A stretch of 64,000 bases of DNA, taken from Tenrec ecaudatus. Taxonomy: Eukaryota > Chordata > Mammalia > Afrosoricida > Tenrecidae. Where the stretch lies: positions 125,656,937 through 125,720,936 of the forward strand of contig NC_134538.1 of assembly GCF_050624435.1 (NCBI RefSeq), given 5' to 3'. The notes beneath the pieces were generated by a model, which saw nothing but the letters and a program-made list of their open reading frames with translations, ran no database searches and was not told the DNA's origin. Below are positions 11,840 to 23,582 of the stretch, piece by piece; position 1 is the stretch's first letter, and every line of letters begins with the position of its first letter. A program made the translations under genes and the position numbers.

Positions 11840-13000
11840 TTTGTGGTTAGGGGCCATCGACTCAGCTCTGACCCATAGCGACCTTAGGCACAGCTGAGTG
11901 AAATCCTGCCCAGTCTAGCGCCATCTCAGAATCTTTCCGTCAGCCATGGTGTCATCTCCTGTCCTGTGCTGCACCTCTATGTCCTTCTCCAGGGATTGGT
12001 CTGTGCAAAGTATGCAAGATGAAGTCTCACCATTCTCGCTTCTACGGAACACTCTGGCGGCCCTTTGACCTCTCCAAGGTACTTTCAGTGTTCCTCTCTC
12101 TAGCATCACAATTGAAATGCATAGAGTCTTCTTCAGTCTTCTTGATTCAATGTCCAACTTTCACATGCACACGGGGCAGCTGAAAGCCCGACTTCTGGCT
12201 TGGGCCAGGTACACCTTAGGTCTAAAGGTCACATCCTTGCTTTTTCAATACTCTCAAGAGGTCTTATGCAGCTGATTTACCTCATGCAATATGTCTTTTG
12301 CTCTCTTCACAGCTGCTTCCATGGGCATTGATTGTGGATCCAATAAGACCAAATTCATGACAACTTCAACCTTTTCTCTTTTTACCATGATGTTATCTAC
12401 TAGTCCAGTTGTGAGGATTTTTGTGGTTTTTTTTTTTTTTTTTTTTACATTGAGTTGTAATCCATACCGAAGGCTGCAGTCCTTGATCTTCATCAGCAAG
12501 TGCTTCAAGTCCTCATTTTTTTGCAAGCAAGGTTGTATCATCTGCATCTTTCAGGTTGTTAATAAGTCTCCCTCCAGTCCTGATGCCACACTCTTCTTCA
12601 TATAAGTCATCTTTTCCGATTATTTGTCAGCTTACAGATTGAATCAATATGGTGAGAGGACACAACCTTGTTACACACCTTTCCTGATTTTATAGTTTCC
12701 TTGTTGCATTTGCACTACTACCTCTTGATCCATGTACAAGTTCCACAAGAGCACAATGAATAAAATACAAGCAAACATCTTTCTGGTATTCTCTGCTTTC
12801 AGCCAAGATCCATTTGACAATAGCAGTGATATCCCTTGTTCCATGTCCTCTTCAGAAACCGGCCTGAACCTCTGGCAGCTCCCGGTCAATGTACTGCTGC
12901 AACTGTTGTTGAATAATCTTCTGCAAAATTTTACTGGTATGTATGTGATATCAATGATATTGTCCTATAATTTGAGCACCTTGCAGTTGGCAGTCCAATA
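11840..13000 (-). mobile_element. RTE LINE, 3' half (reverse transcriptase to 3' end)
   Basis: On the minus strand the frame 12254-12547 encodes the RTE reverse-transcriptase segment around 'EDLKHLLMKIKDCS' and 'YGLQLNVKK'. Further upstream in the element (12671-12889) is a piece like 'EEDMEQGISLLLSNGSWLKAE', the motif preceding the RT core. The 3' end near 11840 reads as the reverse complement of the usual RTE terminus. A run of about 22 T at 12427-12448 interrupts the ORF. It has several frameshifts and is inactive. The thumb and C-terminal part lie at 11900-12250. Confidence 0.75.
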
Positions 13001-13138
13001 TGTAATATACTCCACCACCAGAGCTCCTATGGCCAAGTACATAGTCTCTTATTCTGTAATTTTCATGATTATATAATATTTCATTATGCCTAATCCTTAT
13101 TGGTTGCGACTTAATAAAGCATATATGTCTTCCTGTAG

Positions 13139-14166
13139 GAACTCTGTTGGCGTAGTGAGTTATACAGTAGAACCTCAGACCTCGATGATAGTCCGTTCCA
13201 GAAAGAGCATCGAGATGTCATGCAGTTGAGTTCTGAATCAATTTTTCATAAGAAAATCGTAAGAAATAACTGAAAATGAATTAATCTGTTCTCGACCACC
13301 AACTTTTTACCCTAACTTTGCCTTTTTATACAAAACATGACACAGAAATTTTAAAGTAAATACATTCAGAGTTAAATAATATAAATTAAATAAGAAGCAC
13401 AACATTAAAAACGACAGTATGGCCCATACCTTGAGATTGATGAGGATGTGGATCTGTGGACATGGATGTGGAGAGAAGGGATGTTGGGAAGGGGAATCCC
13501 CTGTCATAAAATCAACTGGATGGCTTTCTCTTAAAAAAAAAAAATCTGCCTTATGTGGTCTGCTGTTGGTGTTTCCTTAACTGTTTTCTAAAAGGGTTTA
13601 CTAAATTTTCATCAACAATATCGATCACACAGTTAACCAGTTCCTGATCATGATGATTCTTTTTTTAAAACACTCTTTCTTAGGGCTTATGTTTTTTATT
13701 TAAACACAGTACAAACAGCCACAAAAACTAAGAAAATTATAGCAAAACTCTTGGAACCCAGCCGCAAAAGGTTTAAACAACACGTACTAACAACACCAAC
13801 TAATGCCAAGTGACTGAAACACTAACTGCTTTTGTCTACAAAAATCATGTTGCTTTTGTCTACAAAAATCATGTGCGTCGGGGTGGAGTCCAATGTTTTG
13901 TTCCAGCTCCGATGCCAGATTTTCTCCACATTTCGAGTTGAAATCCGATTATGTCTAGTGCTGATACGGCCGAGTACCAGGGTTCTGCTGTACTTTGGGC
14001 TGCTGACTTCATGGTCAATAGTTTGAACCCATAAGTTTGCTAGAGAGAGTAAGATGAACTTTCTGCTTTCATAAAGATTTTCGGCCTCAGAAATACAAAG
14101 GGGGCAGTTCTAGTCTGTTCTACTGGATCCCTGTGAGTTGGAATCAACTTGATGGCGGTGGGTTTT
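13139..14166 (+). mobile_element. AfroSINE split by a DNA transposon
   Basis: The SINE head 'aactctgttggcgtagtg' (13139-13164) stops at TA. The rest resumes at 13991 with 'tttgggctgctgacttcatg', 'caatagtttgaacccat', 'gttctactggatccctgtg' and the tail 'gatggcggtgggttttg'. The 826-bp insert between them has inverted ends and TA on each side. Confidence 0.85.
13165..13990 (+). mobile_element. non-autonomous DNA transposon, TA target, mariner/pogo (Tigger)-like
   Basis: The left end CAGTAGAACCTCAG and the inverted right end CAGCAGAACCCTGG form terminal inverted repeats of about 14 bp, with looser matching further in. TA dinucleotides lie immediately outside (13163-13164 and 13991-13992). TA targets and a CAGT...CCTC-type terminus fit the Tc1/mariner superfamily, possibly the pogo/Tigger branch. 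No transposase domain is readable in any frame, so it is probably an internally deleted or decayed copy. Inside, a 24-bp unit is tandemly doubled (about 13828-13875). Confidence 0.7.
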
Positions 14167-14922
14167 GGAGTGTGTTCTCGTTTAGCTAGCTTCTGTGACC
14201 CCACCTACTCTAGTGTTTTCCACCATCCTGCTTAGTCCACCCAACCAGAAAAATCCCAAAATGAATCTCCTTCCTCCAAATGAGCAACGCTAAGGCCTGG
14301 TTGCCTTTGATTCTGAGTTGGAATTGCAAATTATGGTAGTTTGGCAGGGAAATAGCTAGAGGCAGGCACTGACAGTGGTGGTGGAGTGGGCTAAGGGATG
14401 GGGTGCTCTCAATAAAGCAAGACTTGATCAAAAACTTCCATCTGCTATGTCAAGAGTGAGCGCTTTTTGCTGTCATAGACTTGTCATCCTGAGTATACAG
14501 ACAGAAGCCCCACACAAAGGTCATATGAGGTTCTCTGCTTGTCCATATGGGGGTGGGAGGTATTAAGGAGAATTTGGCTCAGCCTGACCACATTGTCATG
14601 TGGGCCTCATGTTCTCCCCCTCTGTGATGCTTTTCATCTGTCCTGAGACAAAAACACTCTGTTCCACTGACCCTGGCAATTCTTCTGACCCTGCCGGCTG
14701 TCTTACAAGATGTGTGTCATTGGTTACTGGAGGAATGGACGGAATACATATGGCTCAGACCAAATCTCCCGCTAGCAAACAACTCGCACCCACCTTTATG
14801 CTAATTATCCTTCATCCGTGCAGTTCACCATCTCTCCACAGCCTCAAATAGCCCTCATTGCTGATCAAATAAAATCTAGATTTATTACCCTGGCTTTTTA
14901 GGACTTCTAGCGAGCATTCAAA
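14167..14922. other. unclassified stretch
   Basis: No repeat family or exon was recognised. Open frames are under 85 codons and carry no domain. Confidence 0.4.
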
Positions 14923-15108
14923 GATCCCTGGTGGCAAATGGGTTAAGTATTGTTAAGGTTGGCTTCTTGAATCCACTAGTTGCTCCACGGGAGAAAGATT
15001 CAGCAGTTCAGTTCCTTAATGGGTTACAGCCTTGGGAATCATAGAGAGCAGGTCTACTTTGTCCTCCACGGTCACTGTGAGGTGGATGCCCCGCAGTGAC
15101 TATAGCGA
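14923..15108 (+). mobile_element. AfroSINE
   Basis: Head 'gatccctggtggcaaatgg', 'ttgctccacgggagaaag', 'ggttacagccttgggaat' and 'ggtcactgtgaggtgg' are in family order. The tail is diverged. Confidence 0.75.
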
Positions 15109-15161
15109 GCATTCAGGCTTCAAGATACGTCATCTAATTCCTCTTCCTCCTACGTGCTGTC

Positions 15162-15336
15162 CAGAGCCCTGGTGTTGTCATGACTACATGTGGGGCTGCT
15201 AACTACAAGACCAGTGGCTTGAAATCACCAGCCTCTCCGAAACCCTCAGAGGCAGTTCCGCCCCTTCCGACAGGGTCTCTATGACTCAGAATGCTCTCAA
15301 TGGCAGTGAGTTTGATTTTTGAGTTTTATATGCTCT
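15162..15336 (+). mobile_element. AfroSINE
   Basis: Head 'gagccctggtgttgtcatg', 'ggggctgctaactacaag', 'ctcagaggcagttccgcc', and the tail 'tctctatgactcagaatgc' with 'ggcagtgagtttg' are all in order. Confidence 0.85.
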
Positions 15337-15409
15337 CTATGCTTTTTAGCCAAATTGGATCATTTGTTATTGTCCTGACCTACACAATAATTTTCAACCT
15401 GTATGATTT

Positions 15410-16235
15410 TTGGCTTAGTCAAAAATTATTGTAAGCTGAACAAATAATCAGAGAAGCTACATTATATGGAGAAGAATGTGGTATCAGGATTGGAGGAAGG
15501 CTTATTAACAACTTATAATATGGAGACGACTTAACTTTGCCTGCTGAAAATGCAGAGGACTTGATGCAGTAGCTGATGAAGATCTAGGATCGTCTGGATT
15601 ACATTCTGATGTCAAGAATTCTCACAATATCAGGGCAGACGGAGAGAAGAAGTTGTCAAGGTTTCATCTTGCTTGCGTCCACAATCAGTGTTCATGGAAG
15701 CAGCAGCCCAGAGACCAAACAATGCACTGCACTGGCTAAATCAGCTGCATAGGACCCCTTTAAAGTATTAAAAAGCAAGGGTGTTACTTTGAGGACTGAG
15801 GTACAACTGACCCAAGTCATGGCATTTTCAGTCACCTAATAGTCATGTGAACATCAACATTGAATAAAGAAGACTGAAGAAGAATCAATGAATTTAAATT
15901 ACAGTGCTGGCCAAGAATATTGAATGTACTGTGGACTACAAAGGAACAAACAAATCTGTCTTGGAACAAGCATAGTGAGAATGCTCTCTAGAGACAAGGA
16001 CATGCTATGAGGCGAGATCAGTCCCTTGAGAAGGACATTATATTTGGTCAGATGGAGCGGCAATGAAAAAAAGGAAGACACTCAATGAGATGGAGTGCCA
16101 GATTGGCTGTAAAAACATGTCCGCCCCTAGGGCCATTGTGCAGCTGGCTCTGAGTGGCGCAGTGATTTCTTCTGTTTTCCACAGGGTCAGTCTGAATTGG
16201 AACCAATGAGACAGCACCCGACAAAAACAACAACA
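15410..16235 (+). mobile_element. RTE LINE, 3' part
   Basis: Plus-strand order of RTE blocks: 'aataatcagagaagctac' (end of RT core), 'tatggagacgacttaac' (the catalytic YADD region, decayed), the thumb block, 'gagaaggacattatatttgg' and the terminal 'ggaaccaatgagacagcac' with an 'aacaacaaca' end. Multiple stops and frameshifts occur. The opposite-strand frames at 15899-16236 are shadows. Confidence 0.7.
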
Positions 16236-18089
16236 CGAGTTTGGAAATTATATTCCATATAATTACTCATTATATTGGTCCATGGAAGTCCTAATTTGAG
16301 GCCTTCTGTAAATGCCACATTATTTATGAAGTTCTCCTTGACTTCCTCTATGAGAAGTGATTTCACTCTCTAGTGAATTCTTAAGAACAGTTTAATGGTA
16401 ACTTGTTTTGTGAGCTTACCACATTCTTCCATCTATTAGAGTTATTGATGTAGCAGGATGGTTCGATATTGGCTATTTTCTAAAACATTGGTGGTTGAGA
16501 GTGATGACAACTTGCTGTTTTAATACTGCCATCAGTTATTTAATTTATCTGAAGGCAGCCCTTTTGTTTTAGGGAAAGAAGATAAAGGCTTCGTGGTCTT
16601 TTGGGTTATAGAAAACAAAAAACACAAAATATATGTTAGGATAGAGAGACTCTGGTCCAAAGTTTCTCATCTTGGTTCCACGGCACCTTAGAGTTCAGTA
16701 GGATGTGTAATTAGGGGTTCCAAGAAAAGCTGCAATTTAAAAACTAAAAATCCACTTTGGAATTTTATACTCCATGACAGTGCATAGTGATTGGGCACCC
16801 CTACTGGCAATTCATTAAAGATATTCTTTAATATATTCACTAACATGCTAATGTACAATAATTCATTAGACATGCCCATAGACAAAGTGTAATAGAACTG
16901 AATGCATTTAGTTAAGTCCACTCTGGTGTCTCAGTGATAATTGCATGGTGAGGCAGGCAGAAAACTGATGATACAGGTTTTTCTTCCATTGTTTATTTCC
17001 AGGCCCCAGTCCAATGCTTATAGGACCAAATAAGTTCTAGAGTAGTAGAAAATCGGAGGGAAATTTTCCTTCTAAAAACTCAGCTGCCCTTCTGTATCTT
17101 TCCTATAGTTAAAAACATGCCAAAAATGTGCAATGCATAGGACAAAGTGGATTTTTCAGTGAGGGTCTGATGATGTTCTCACTTTATTATGCCCTTAAGT
17201 TTATATTTATTAGTGTTTTTATTCCAGAAACATGTGACAATCCAATGTGGCAATTTTTAAAGATGACATAAGAGAAAGATTATAGGCTTTGGAGAAAACC
17301 CTGATAAGATTAGCGATGAATTATAATGCTCTGAGTTATAGTCCTTCCTTCTTGGAACAAAAGATGTAGAAAAAGAATATTTACATAGAAAGAAATAAAG
17401 AAACCTAGTGGGACAACTTGTCATCAGAAGAATGCTGAATTACACCTATATAGAACACCAGGGGGAAATACGCCTGGTATTATGTTCCTAACTGGACACA
17501 TTTAAACTAGCTTCTTTCTAGCCTTTCGTGACCCAGACCTCATGCTACTGACAACTGGGACTTTACACTCTGTCCTTTCGTGGTGCACAGCATCCTTTAT
17601 AGCCAATACCAGAAGGCTCTGATTTGGAAAACCCACTGAGTGAACTAGACTTACCTAAAACTCACCGGTGGCAGATTTAAGGAACTGACATACCCTCTTG
17701 GCCTTGGGGCTGCAATGCCCAGGTGTGGGAAGTAGCCGATGAGCGCTATGCTGGGGTTAGGGAATGGATCGTCTTTGGACTTAGGTTCAGATCTCTTGCT
17801 TTGAGGGCGTCCAAGGGAATGTTGCCCATATTTGCTGTTTTTATGTTCCTGTCATTTTTATGACCTGTGTTAATCTAGTAGGCATGGGAAAGAGTGTTAT
17901 TGAAAACTTTGCCCTCTCCCCAATCTTTGTTGTTCGTGTAACCAGTATCTAGTCACTTGAGTTTTTAATCTGCACAACAGTGTTTTAAATTCTAAATTAA
18001 TGATACTATCAATAAAATTAATTTATGATGCACCTGGGGATGATTTACAATAGTCTCTAGTATAAGATGATAAAGATGTCTCCTAAGTG
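16236..18089. other. unclassified, largely unique-looking stretch
   Basis: No repeat was recognised over about 1.85 kb and no convincing exon. The longest frame, 16688-16921 (minus), has no domain. Confidence 0.4.
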
Positions 18090-18365
18090 AGCCAGAGAGT
18101 TATATAAACCATAGCGATATGACTGCATTTGTATGACTGCATTTGTATACAATTAGTTTGTATGACACGGACCTGTTTGATACTCACCCTAGTGACGAGG
18201 TCACTGAAGATATGCGTGCTATAACAAAATGTGGTGAAGAAATCAGATGGTGCCCAGCTATCAGAAAGGCCAGTGTCTGGGGTTTAAAGGCTTATCTTAA
18301 AACAAACAGTTAAGTGAGACATCAACCAAGTCCACATAGAAGCATCACACCAACCTGTGCTATCC
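18090..18365 (+). mobile_element. L1 3' UTR fragment (247-bp module region)
   Basis: The block 'aaaatgtggtgaagaaatc' with 'gatggtgcccagctatcag', 'gtgtctggggtttaaagg' and 'aagtccacatagaagcat' is a diverged single copy of the module that is tandem in the L1 at 47684-49298. The boundaries are approximate. Confidence 0.55.
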
Positions 18366-18682
18366 AAGGATTGTAGATAATAAAATTCAAATCATAGGAG
18401 GGAAAGCGATCAGAACTTACATTCTGAACACCCAGTTTGCAGAAGGCTGTGGATGACAGTGGTGGCCCAACATTGATCTGCAGGGTCCCCCACGGATTAA
18501 ATGTCCTCTGGGGAGTCCCTCTGGTGACAGTCCAGGGATGTGCTAGCCTCGCTGTCTGTCAGACAGGGATCGTGGCAAATGTAGTTCGGTTAAATTGTAA
18601 CATCTTATCATTTGATCTCCCTTGTGACCCATTTTAAATTTGTTTGAGTTTTTAATATTTCCGGCTCTTTTCCTTTTTTCTT

Positions 18683-19265
18683 TTAAAAATCATTTTATTG
18701 GGGGGCTCTTACAGCTCTTATAACATTCATACATCAATTATATCAAGCATATTTGTACATATGTTTCCATCATCACCTCCAAAACATTTTCTACTTGAGC
18801 CCTTGGTATCAGCTCCTCTTTTTCCTCTTCACTCCCCCGTCCTCCCACCTTCATGAACCTTCATCAATGATATGTTGTTATTATTATTTTACACCTTACA
18901 CTGTCCATTGTCTCCCTTCACCCACATTTCTGTTATTTGTCCTCTGTGTATGTGGGGGGGGGGCTATATCCAACCTTGCGATGGGTTCCCCCCTTTTCCC
19001 CCTTCTACTTCCCTCACCATCCCCCCCACTCTCATGATATTGCTACTCCCACTACTATTCCTGGGGGGGTTTATCATTCCTGAATTCCACGTGTCAAGCG
19101 CTCTCATCTGTATCAATGTATGTTCTCCGGCCTAGCCAGATTTGTACGGTAGAACTGGGTCATGGTGGGGGGTGGGGGAAGCATTCAGGAGTGAGCAGAA
19201 TGATGTATGTTTCGTCGGTGGTATACTGCACCTTGGTTGAATCAACCCTTCCTTATAACCCTTCT
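18683..19265 (-). mobile_element. 5'-truncated L1, 3' UTR only
   Basis: Reverse-oriented L1 tail starting at the complement of AATAAA ('atcattttattgggg'), followed by the family blocks 'gcatatttgtacatatg', the pyrimidine-rich block with C-runs, and 'gccagatttgtacggtagaa'. No ORF2 remains. The flanking 19266-19490 may hold a short plus-strand piece of the same 3' UTR, but I am unsure. Confidence 0.75.
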
Positions 19266-20786
19266 GTGGAATTGAAGTTTTTCTCTGGTTTGTTTTGTCA
19301 TTGTTTTTGTTGTTGTTGTGGTAGCTGTTTGTTTCTTGTTTTTGTTTTGTATAAAATCCTGTATACAAATTCTAAGACAGGTAAATCTAGAGACAGTAAC
19401 TGGATTAATAATTAACTAGGGGCATGGCAGGAGAAGTTGGGGGGGGAATGGGGACCTAATAACAATAAATATGAGAAAGAAGAAAATATTCAGGAATTCA
19501 TCGGGCTAATCATTGCACAACTCATTTCAATATGATTGCATGATACATTTTATGATATATAAATTATTTGCCAACAAAAAGTATGAAAAAGCAGTAAGTA
19601 CTTTATAAGATTTTAGAAAATTACATGGCAAACTATATTATAGAGAAACTAGGCAATAAGCAGGAGACATATTTGTAACACACACAACAAGAAAAACACA
19701 GATTCCTTTAATTTTCCATAGGAAAAAAAATCAATAAAAAACAAGAAGTTCACAGAAAACAGTCAATACACAAATCAAAGGAAGCTTGGATTCCTTGTAA
19801 TTAAAGAAATCCAATTTAAAAAGTTAATCATCTAAACAGTCTTTGATTATATCATGAATCATCGAAATGAGGCTGGGCAAACTTTTCCAGTAAAGAATCA
19901 GATAATATTTTAGGTTTTCAGGCTACATATCGTTTCTATCAGATGCTCTTCTTTTTCTTCTTCTTTTAAACAAAAATAACTAACCTTTAAATATTAAAAA
20001 ACTAAACTGAAAAAATAATAAAACAACATACTTAGCTTGAGGGGTATATAAACAGGGCTCTGGTGGAATTTGGCCTGCACAATTCACACATGCAGCAATG
20101 GTTTCAGCTAAGCTGAACCAAAACATTCAAATACAAATGACAACCATCTGAGATGTGAAGATATTGATGTTTTTAAGTATCTACTGGCATGTCAAAATGA
20201 AGAGTAATCGTCTTGCCGATAAAACCCCAGGAACATTCAATTTAGTGAGAAGCATCAGAAAGCAAGTTATTTAGTAGCTGAACTTATTGCTCCTAATAGG
20301 AAAATCACACAATTGGAGAGGCTCTAATTAATGTGAGTATGCAAAATCGTCTGAGTTACACAGTGAGATGCAGGAAGAGGAAGTGAAAAGGCTCCACACT
20401 CCAGCTAGTGAGACATGATTGACTGCATGCCACATGGTCTCAGAGGGGTTTGTGAAATAAATGGAAACACAGCACCTTCTTTATCTCAATTGGCATATGT
20501 AAGATTTGTAAATTATTTTGAAATTCAAGGGAATGTTTTCTGCTATAAAGAACTGTCGACATGCACAAAGGCCAGGATACAATTAATGTTTGGCTTTCAA
20601 GTTTGTAAATGAAAAGCCTTGTCTTGAGAGAAGTGGGTTGACTTCTGTACGGATGATGCCCTGTCTGTTAGAGCTTTTGCATTCATAAACAGATAAAAAT
20701 CTTCACATTGTCAGGACACAAGGCCTTCTTCACAGAGGGATGCAGGTTTCCAGAACTCTCAGGGATGACATATTAGTTTAAAAACT
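19266..20786. other. unclassified AT-rich stretch
   Basis: Apart from a possible short L1 3' UTR scrap at 19266-19490, nothing was recognised. Confidence 0.35.
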
Positions 20787-21700
20787 GTAGTGAGTGAGTT
20801 ATGCATTGAGCTGTAAAAAAACACGGTTAGCGGTTCAAAACCACCTGCCTCTCTTTGGGAGAAAGATGAGGCTTTTTACTCCTGTAAAGACTTACCATCT
20901 ATCAGGCATCAAAGAACAAAATATCATATCATTGTGAATGAGGGAGAGTGCAGACTGGGGGCCCAAAACCCATCTGCAGGCAACTGAACATCCTCTTACA
21001 GAAGGGTCACGGGGAGGAGACAAGTCAGTCAGGGTGCAGTGTAGCAACGATGAAACATACAACTTTCTTCTAGTTCCTAAATGCTTTCTTCCCCCCTCAC
21101 CACCCCGCCCCCTCCACCGACCACTATCATGATCCCAATTCTACCTTACAAATCCAGGTAGACCCAAGGATGTAATGGGTACAGATAGGAACTGGAAACA
21201 CAGGGAATCCAGGACAGATGAACCCCTTCAGGACCAGTGGTGAGAGTGGCGATAGCAGGAGGGTAATGGGAAGGTAGGGTACAAAGGGGGAACTGATCTA
21301 CATATAACCTCCTCCCTAGGGGATGGACAAAAGAAAAGTGGGTGAAGGGAGATGTCGGACAGTGCAAGATATAACAAAATAAATAATAATAATAATTTAT
21401 AAATTATCAAGGGTTCACAAGGTAGGGAAGGGAGGAGAAAATGTGGAGCTGATACCAAGGGTTCAAGTAGAAAGCAAATGTTTTGAGAATAATGATGGCA
21501 ACAAATGTGCAAATGTGCTAGATACAATGGATGTGTCTATGTATTGTGGTGAGTGTTGTAGGAGTCCCCAATAAAATGATTTTTTAAAAAAGACGTGCTG
21601 TCTTGTAACCACAAAGGAGCAGCCCTACCCTGTTCTATAAGGTTGCTATGAGTCAGAATGGATTGAATGGCAGTGAATTTGGAGGTTGTTGGGTTGTTTT
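20787..21700 (+). mobile_element. AfroSINE split by an L1 insertion
   Basis: The SINE head and middle are at 20787-20893 ('ggttagcggttcaaaacc', 'gggagaaagatgaggctt', 'actcctgtaaagactta'). The tail resumes at about 21591-21700 ('aaggagcagccctaccctg', 'ggttgctatgagtcagaat', 'gcagtgaatttgg'). The L1 3' end lies between them. A short similarity, AAAGAC, at both junctions may be the remains of its target duplication. Confidence 0.8.
20894..21590 (+). mobile_element. 5'-truncated L1, 3' UTR only
   Basis: The insert begins in the 'caggcatcaaagaac' part of the 3' UTR and runs in family order to a tail with AATAAAATG and an A-rich end at 21570-21590. It includes 'gagatgtcggacagtgcaag' and 'tgctagatacaatgg'. 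It has a single 3' end, without the tandem tail module. Confidence 0.8.
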
Positions 21701-22914
21701 TTTTGTGTGTGAAAACCTAGACCAAAAAAAAAAAAATCCTGCTTCACACAGACATTTGGTGGCTTAATAGAGGAATTGTTTTCAATAGCATATTTGAGTC
21801 AAAAGATAAAATTCAGGATTACTTTCAAAAATAATATTAGGCTAACTTTTGTATGTGCTTTGAGGATGCAGAATGGCCGCAGAGAGTAATCTTCTCAGCA
21901 GACATTTCTCATCATGGGAACTGGTCCAATGAGTCTCTGTAAGACCCCGCAGAAAATCTATTGATGTCAAGTGACAAAATTCTTGAATTTAAAAGATATC
22001 GGAGTGGGATTTTGGTTAAAATGATGGGGGGAAAACCCTACTGGAGGCTTCTCCAAAGAAAATAACTAGATGGGGACCACAAAACAAAAAGCCTCCACTC
22101 AAAGGCACTGGAGAGTAAGCACACACTCTGGAGGGGATGAATAGTCTGCGAAGTGTTCTCCTCCGATGGCTCTTAGCGCGGCTCTCAGTGTAATCCGATC
22201 AATGTGGATAGCAGCTATGTGGGAGTCAGGGAATGTCAGGAGAAAATCCAGTCTCTGGTAGGGAAATTCATAGCTGATGAAGAGGGTTAGAGAATCTCAG
22301 AAGAGAAAGAGGCAGTAAAGACACCCTCGAATCTGATCTTCTAACTTCGAAGCACAGATGCCTATGGAGCAGACACAGGCAGGCTAGTTAAAGCCAAAAC
22401 GTCTGAACTGAGCCAGAGCTGCCCTATAAGACACAGAATTCCCAATGGTCAGTGTCGTCACTTACCAAACAGAAGCATAAGCAAAAGAAAAGGAAGCACT
22501 TGCCCAAGAAAACCATAATATCAGAAATCAACGAGGACTCTGAAATTGTCCGTCACACAGAACCCAGGTGAGGGGACACACTCTCAAGAGGAAGGGGCAT
22601 TTCAGTCACTCTCTAGGGAGGCCTTAGAGGCTGGACATTAACGAAAAGCAAAGCCATTTTATTGTGTTTTAGGAGCGTTTACATAGTTAATGAGATCCCC
22701 AAGCAACAGCTCATGAACAAATGGCTCAGGGTCACGGGTCCCACTCGCTGCAAGGTGTCAGCGTTCTCCCCATTTCCTCGTTACTGTCCTCGTGGTCTCT
22801 AGTCCAATTTTCCTGACCCTCTCTGCCTTCTTAGCTTTGGTTTGGGGTAAATGTTACACTTTTGGTCTCATATGATTAATTGCTCCGAGGCGCACATTCT
22901 TCAACTTGATTTGT
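21701..22914. other. unclassified stretch
   Basis: No family or exon was recognised in about 1.2 kb. Confidence 0.4.
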
Positions 22915-23582
22915 TTTCTAGTTGTTGTTAATTGTCGTAAAAATAGGTTACGACTCACAGCGAACCTATCATCTTCAAAATTGTTCTTAAGTTTCAGCCT
23001 ATTGTTTCAGCCACTGTGTTAGTCCATCATGTCGAAGGTCTTCCTCTTTTTCACAGCCCTTTGCCCCTCTACTTTATCAAGCATAATGTCCTTTCCCTAG
23101 GACTGGTCTCTTCTGATAATATGTTCAGACAAGAGATGAAGTCTTGCCATCTTTGACTCTAAGGAGCATTCTGGCTGTACGTCTTCCAAGACAGATTTGG
23201 CTGTCCATGATACTTTCAACATTCTTTTCCAGCACCATAATTCAAATGCATCAATTTGTCTTTGATCTTCCTTATTTAATGTCTAGTCATGGCTTGGGTC
23301 AGGCACTCCTTCCTCAAAGCAACATCCTTGCCTTTTAGCACTTTAAAGAGGTCTTGTGCAGGAGATGTACCCAGTGTGATGCCTTGTCTGATCTTTGGAC
23401 TGCTGTTTTCATGAGCAATGATTGTAGATCCAAGCAAGATGAAATCCTTAAAAACTTCAATCTTTTCTCCTTTTATTGCGATGTTGCCTATTGGTCCAAT
23501 GTGAGGGTTTTGATCTTTCTTTACATTGAGTTGTAATCCATACTGAAGGCTGCAATGCTTGTGCTTCATCAGCATCTTTAGA
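22915..23582 (-). mobile_element. RTE LINE, thumb region to 3' end
   Basis: On the minus strand, frame 23276-23590 encodes an RTE segment containing 'HCSLQYGLQLNVKKDQNPH' and then 'KDFILLGSTI'. The rest reaches the 3' end at about 22915. At about 23582 it joins, without an RT core, to the linker and endonuclease part that continues to 25200. This is either an internal deletion or a boundary between two elements. Confidence 0.7.

Noticed and set aside
12427..12448. Long T-run considered as an insertion tail
   Set aside because: RTE sequence is colinear on both sides with no inserted element, so it is a homopolymer expansion within the RTE copy.
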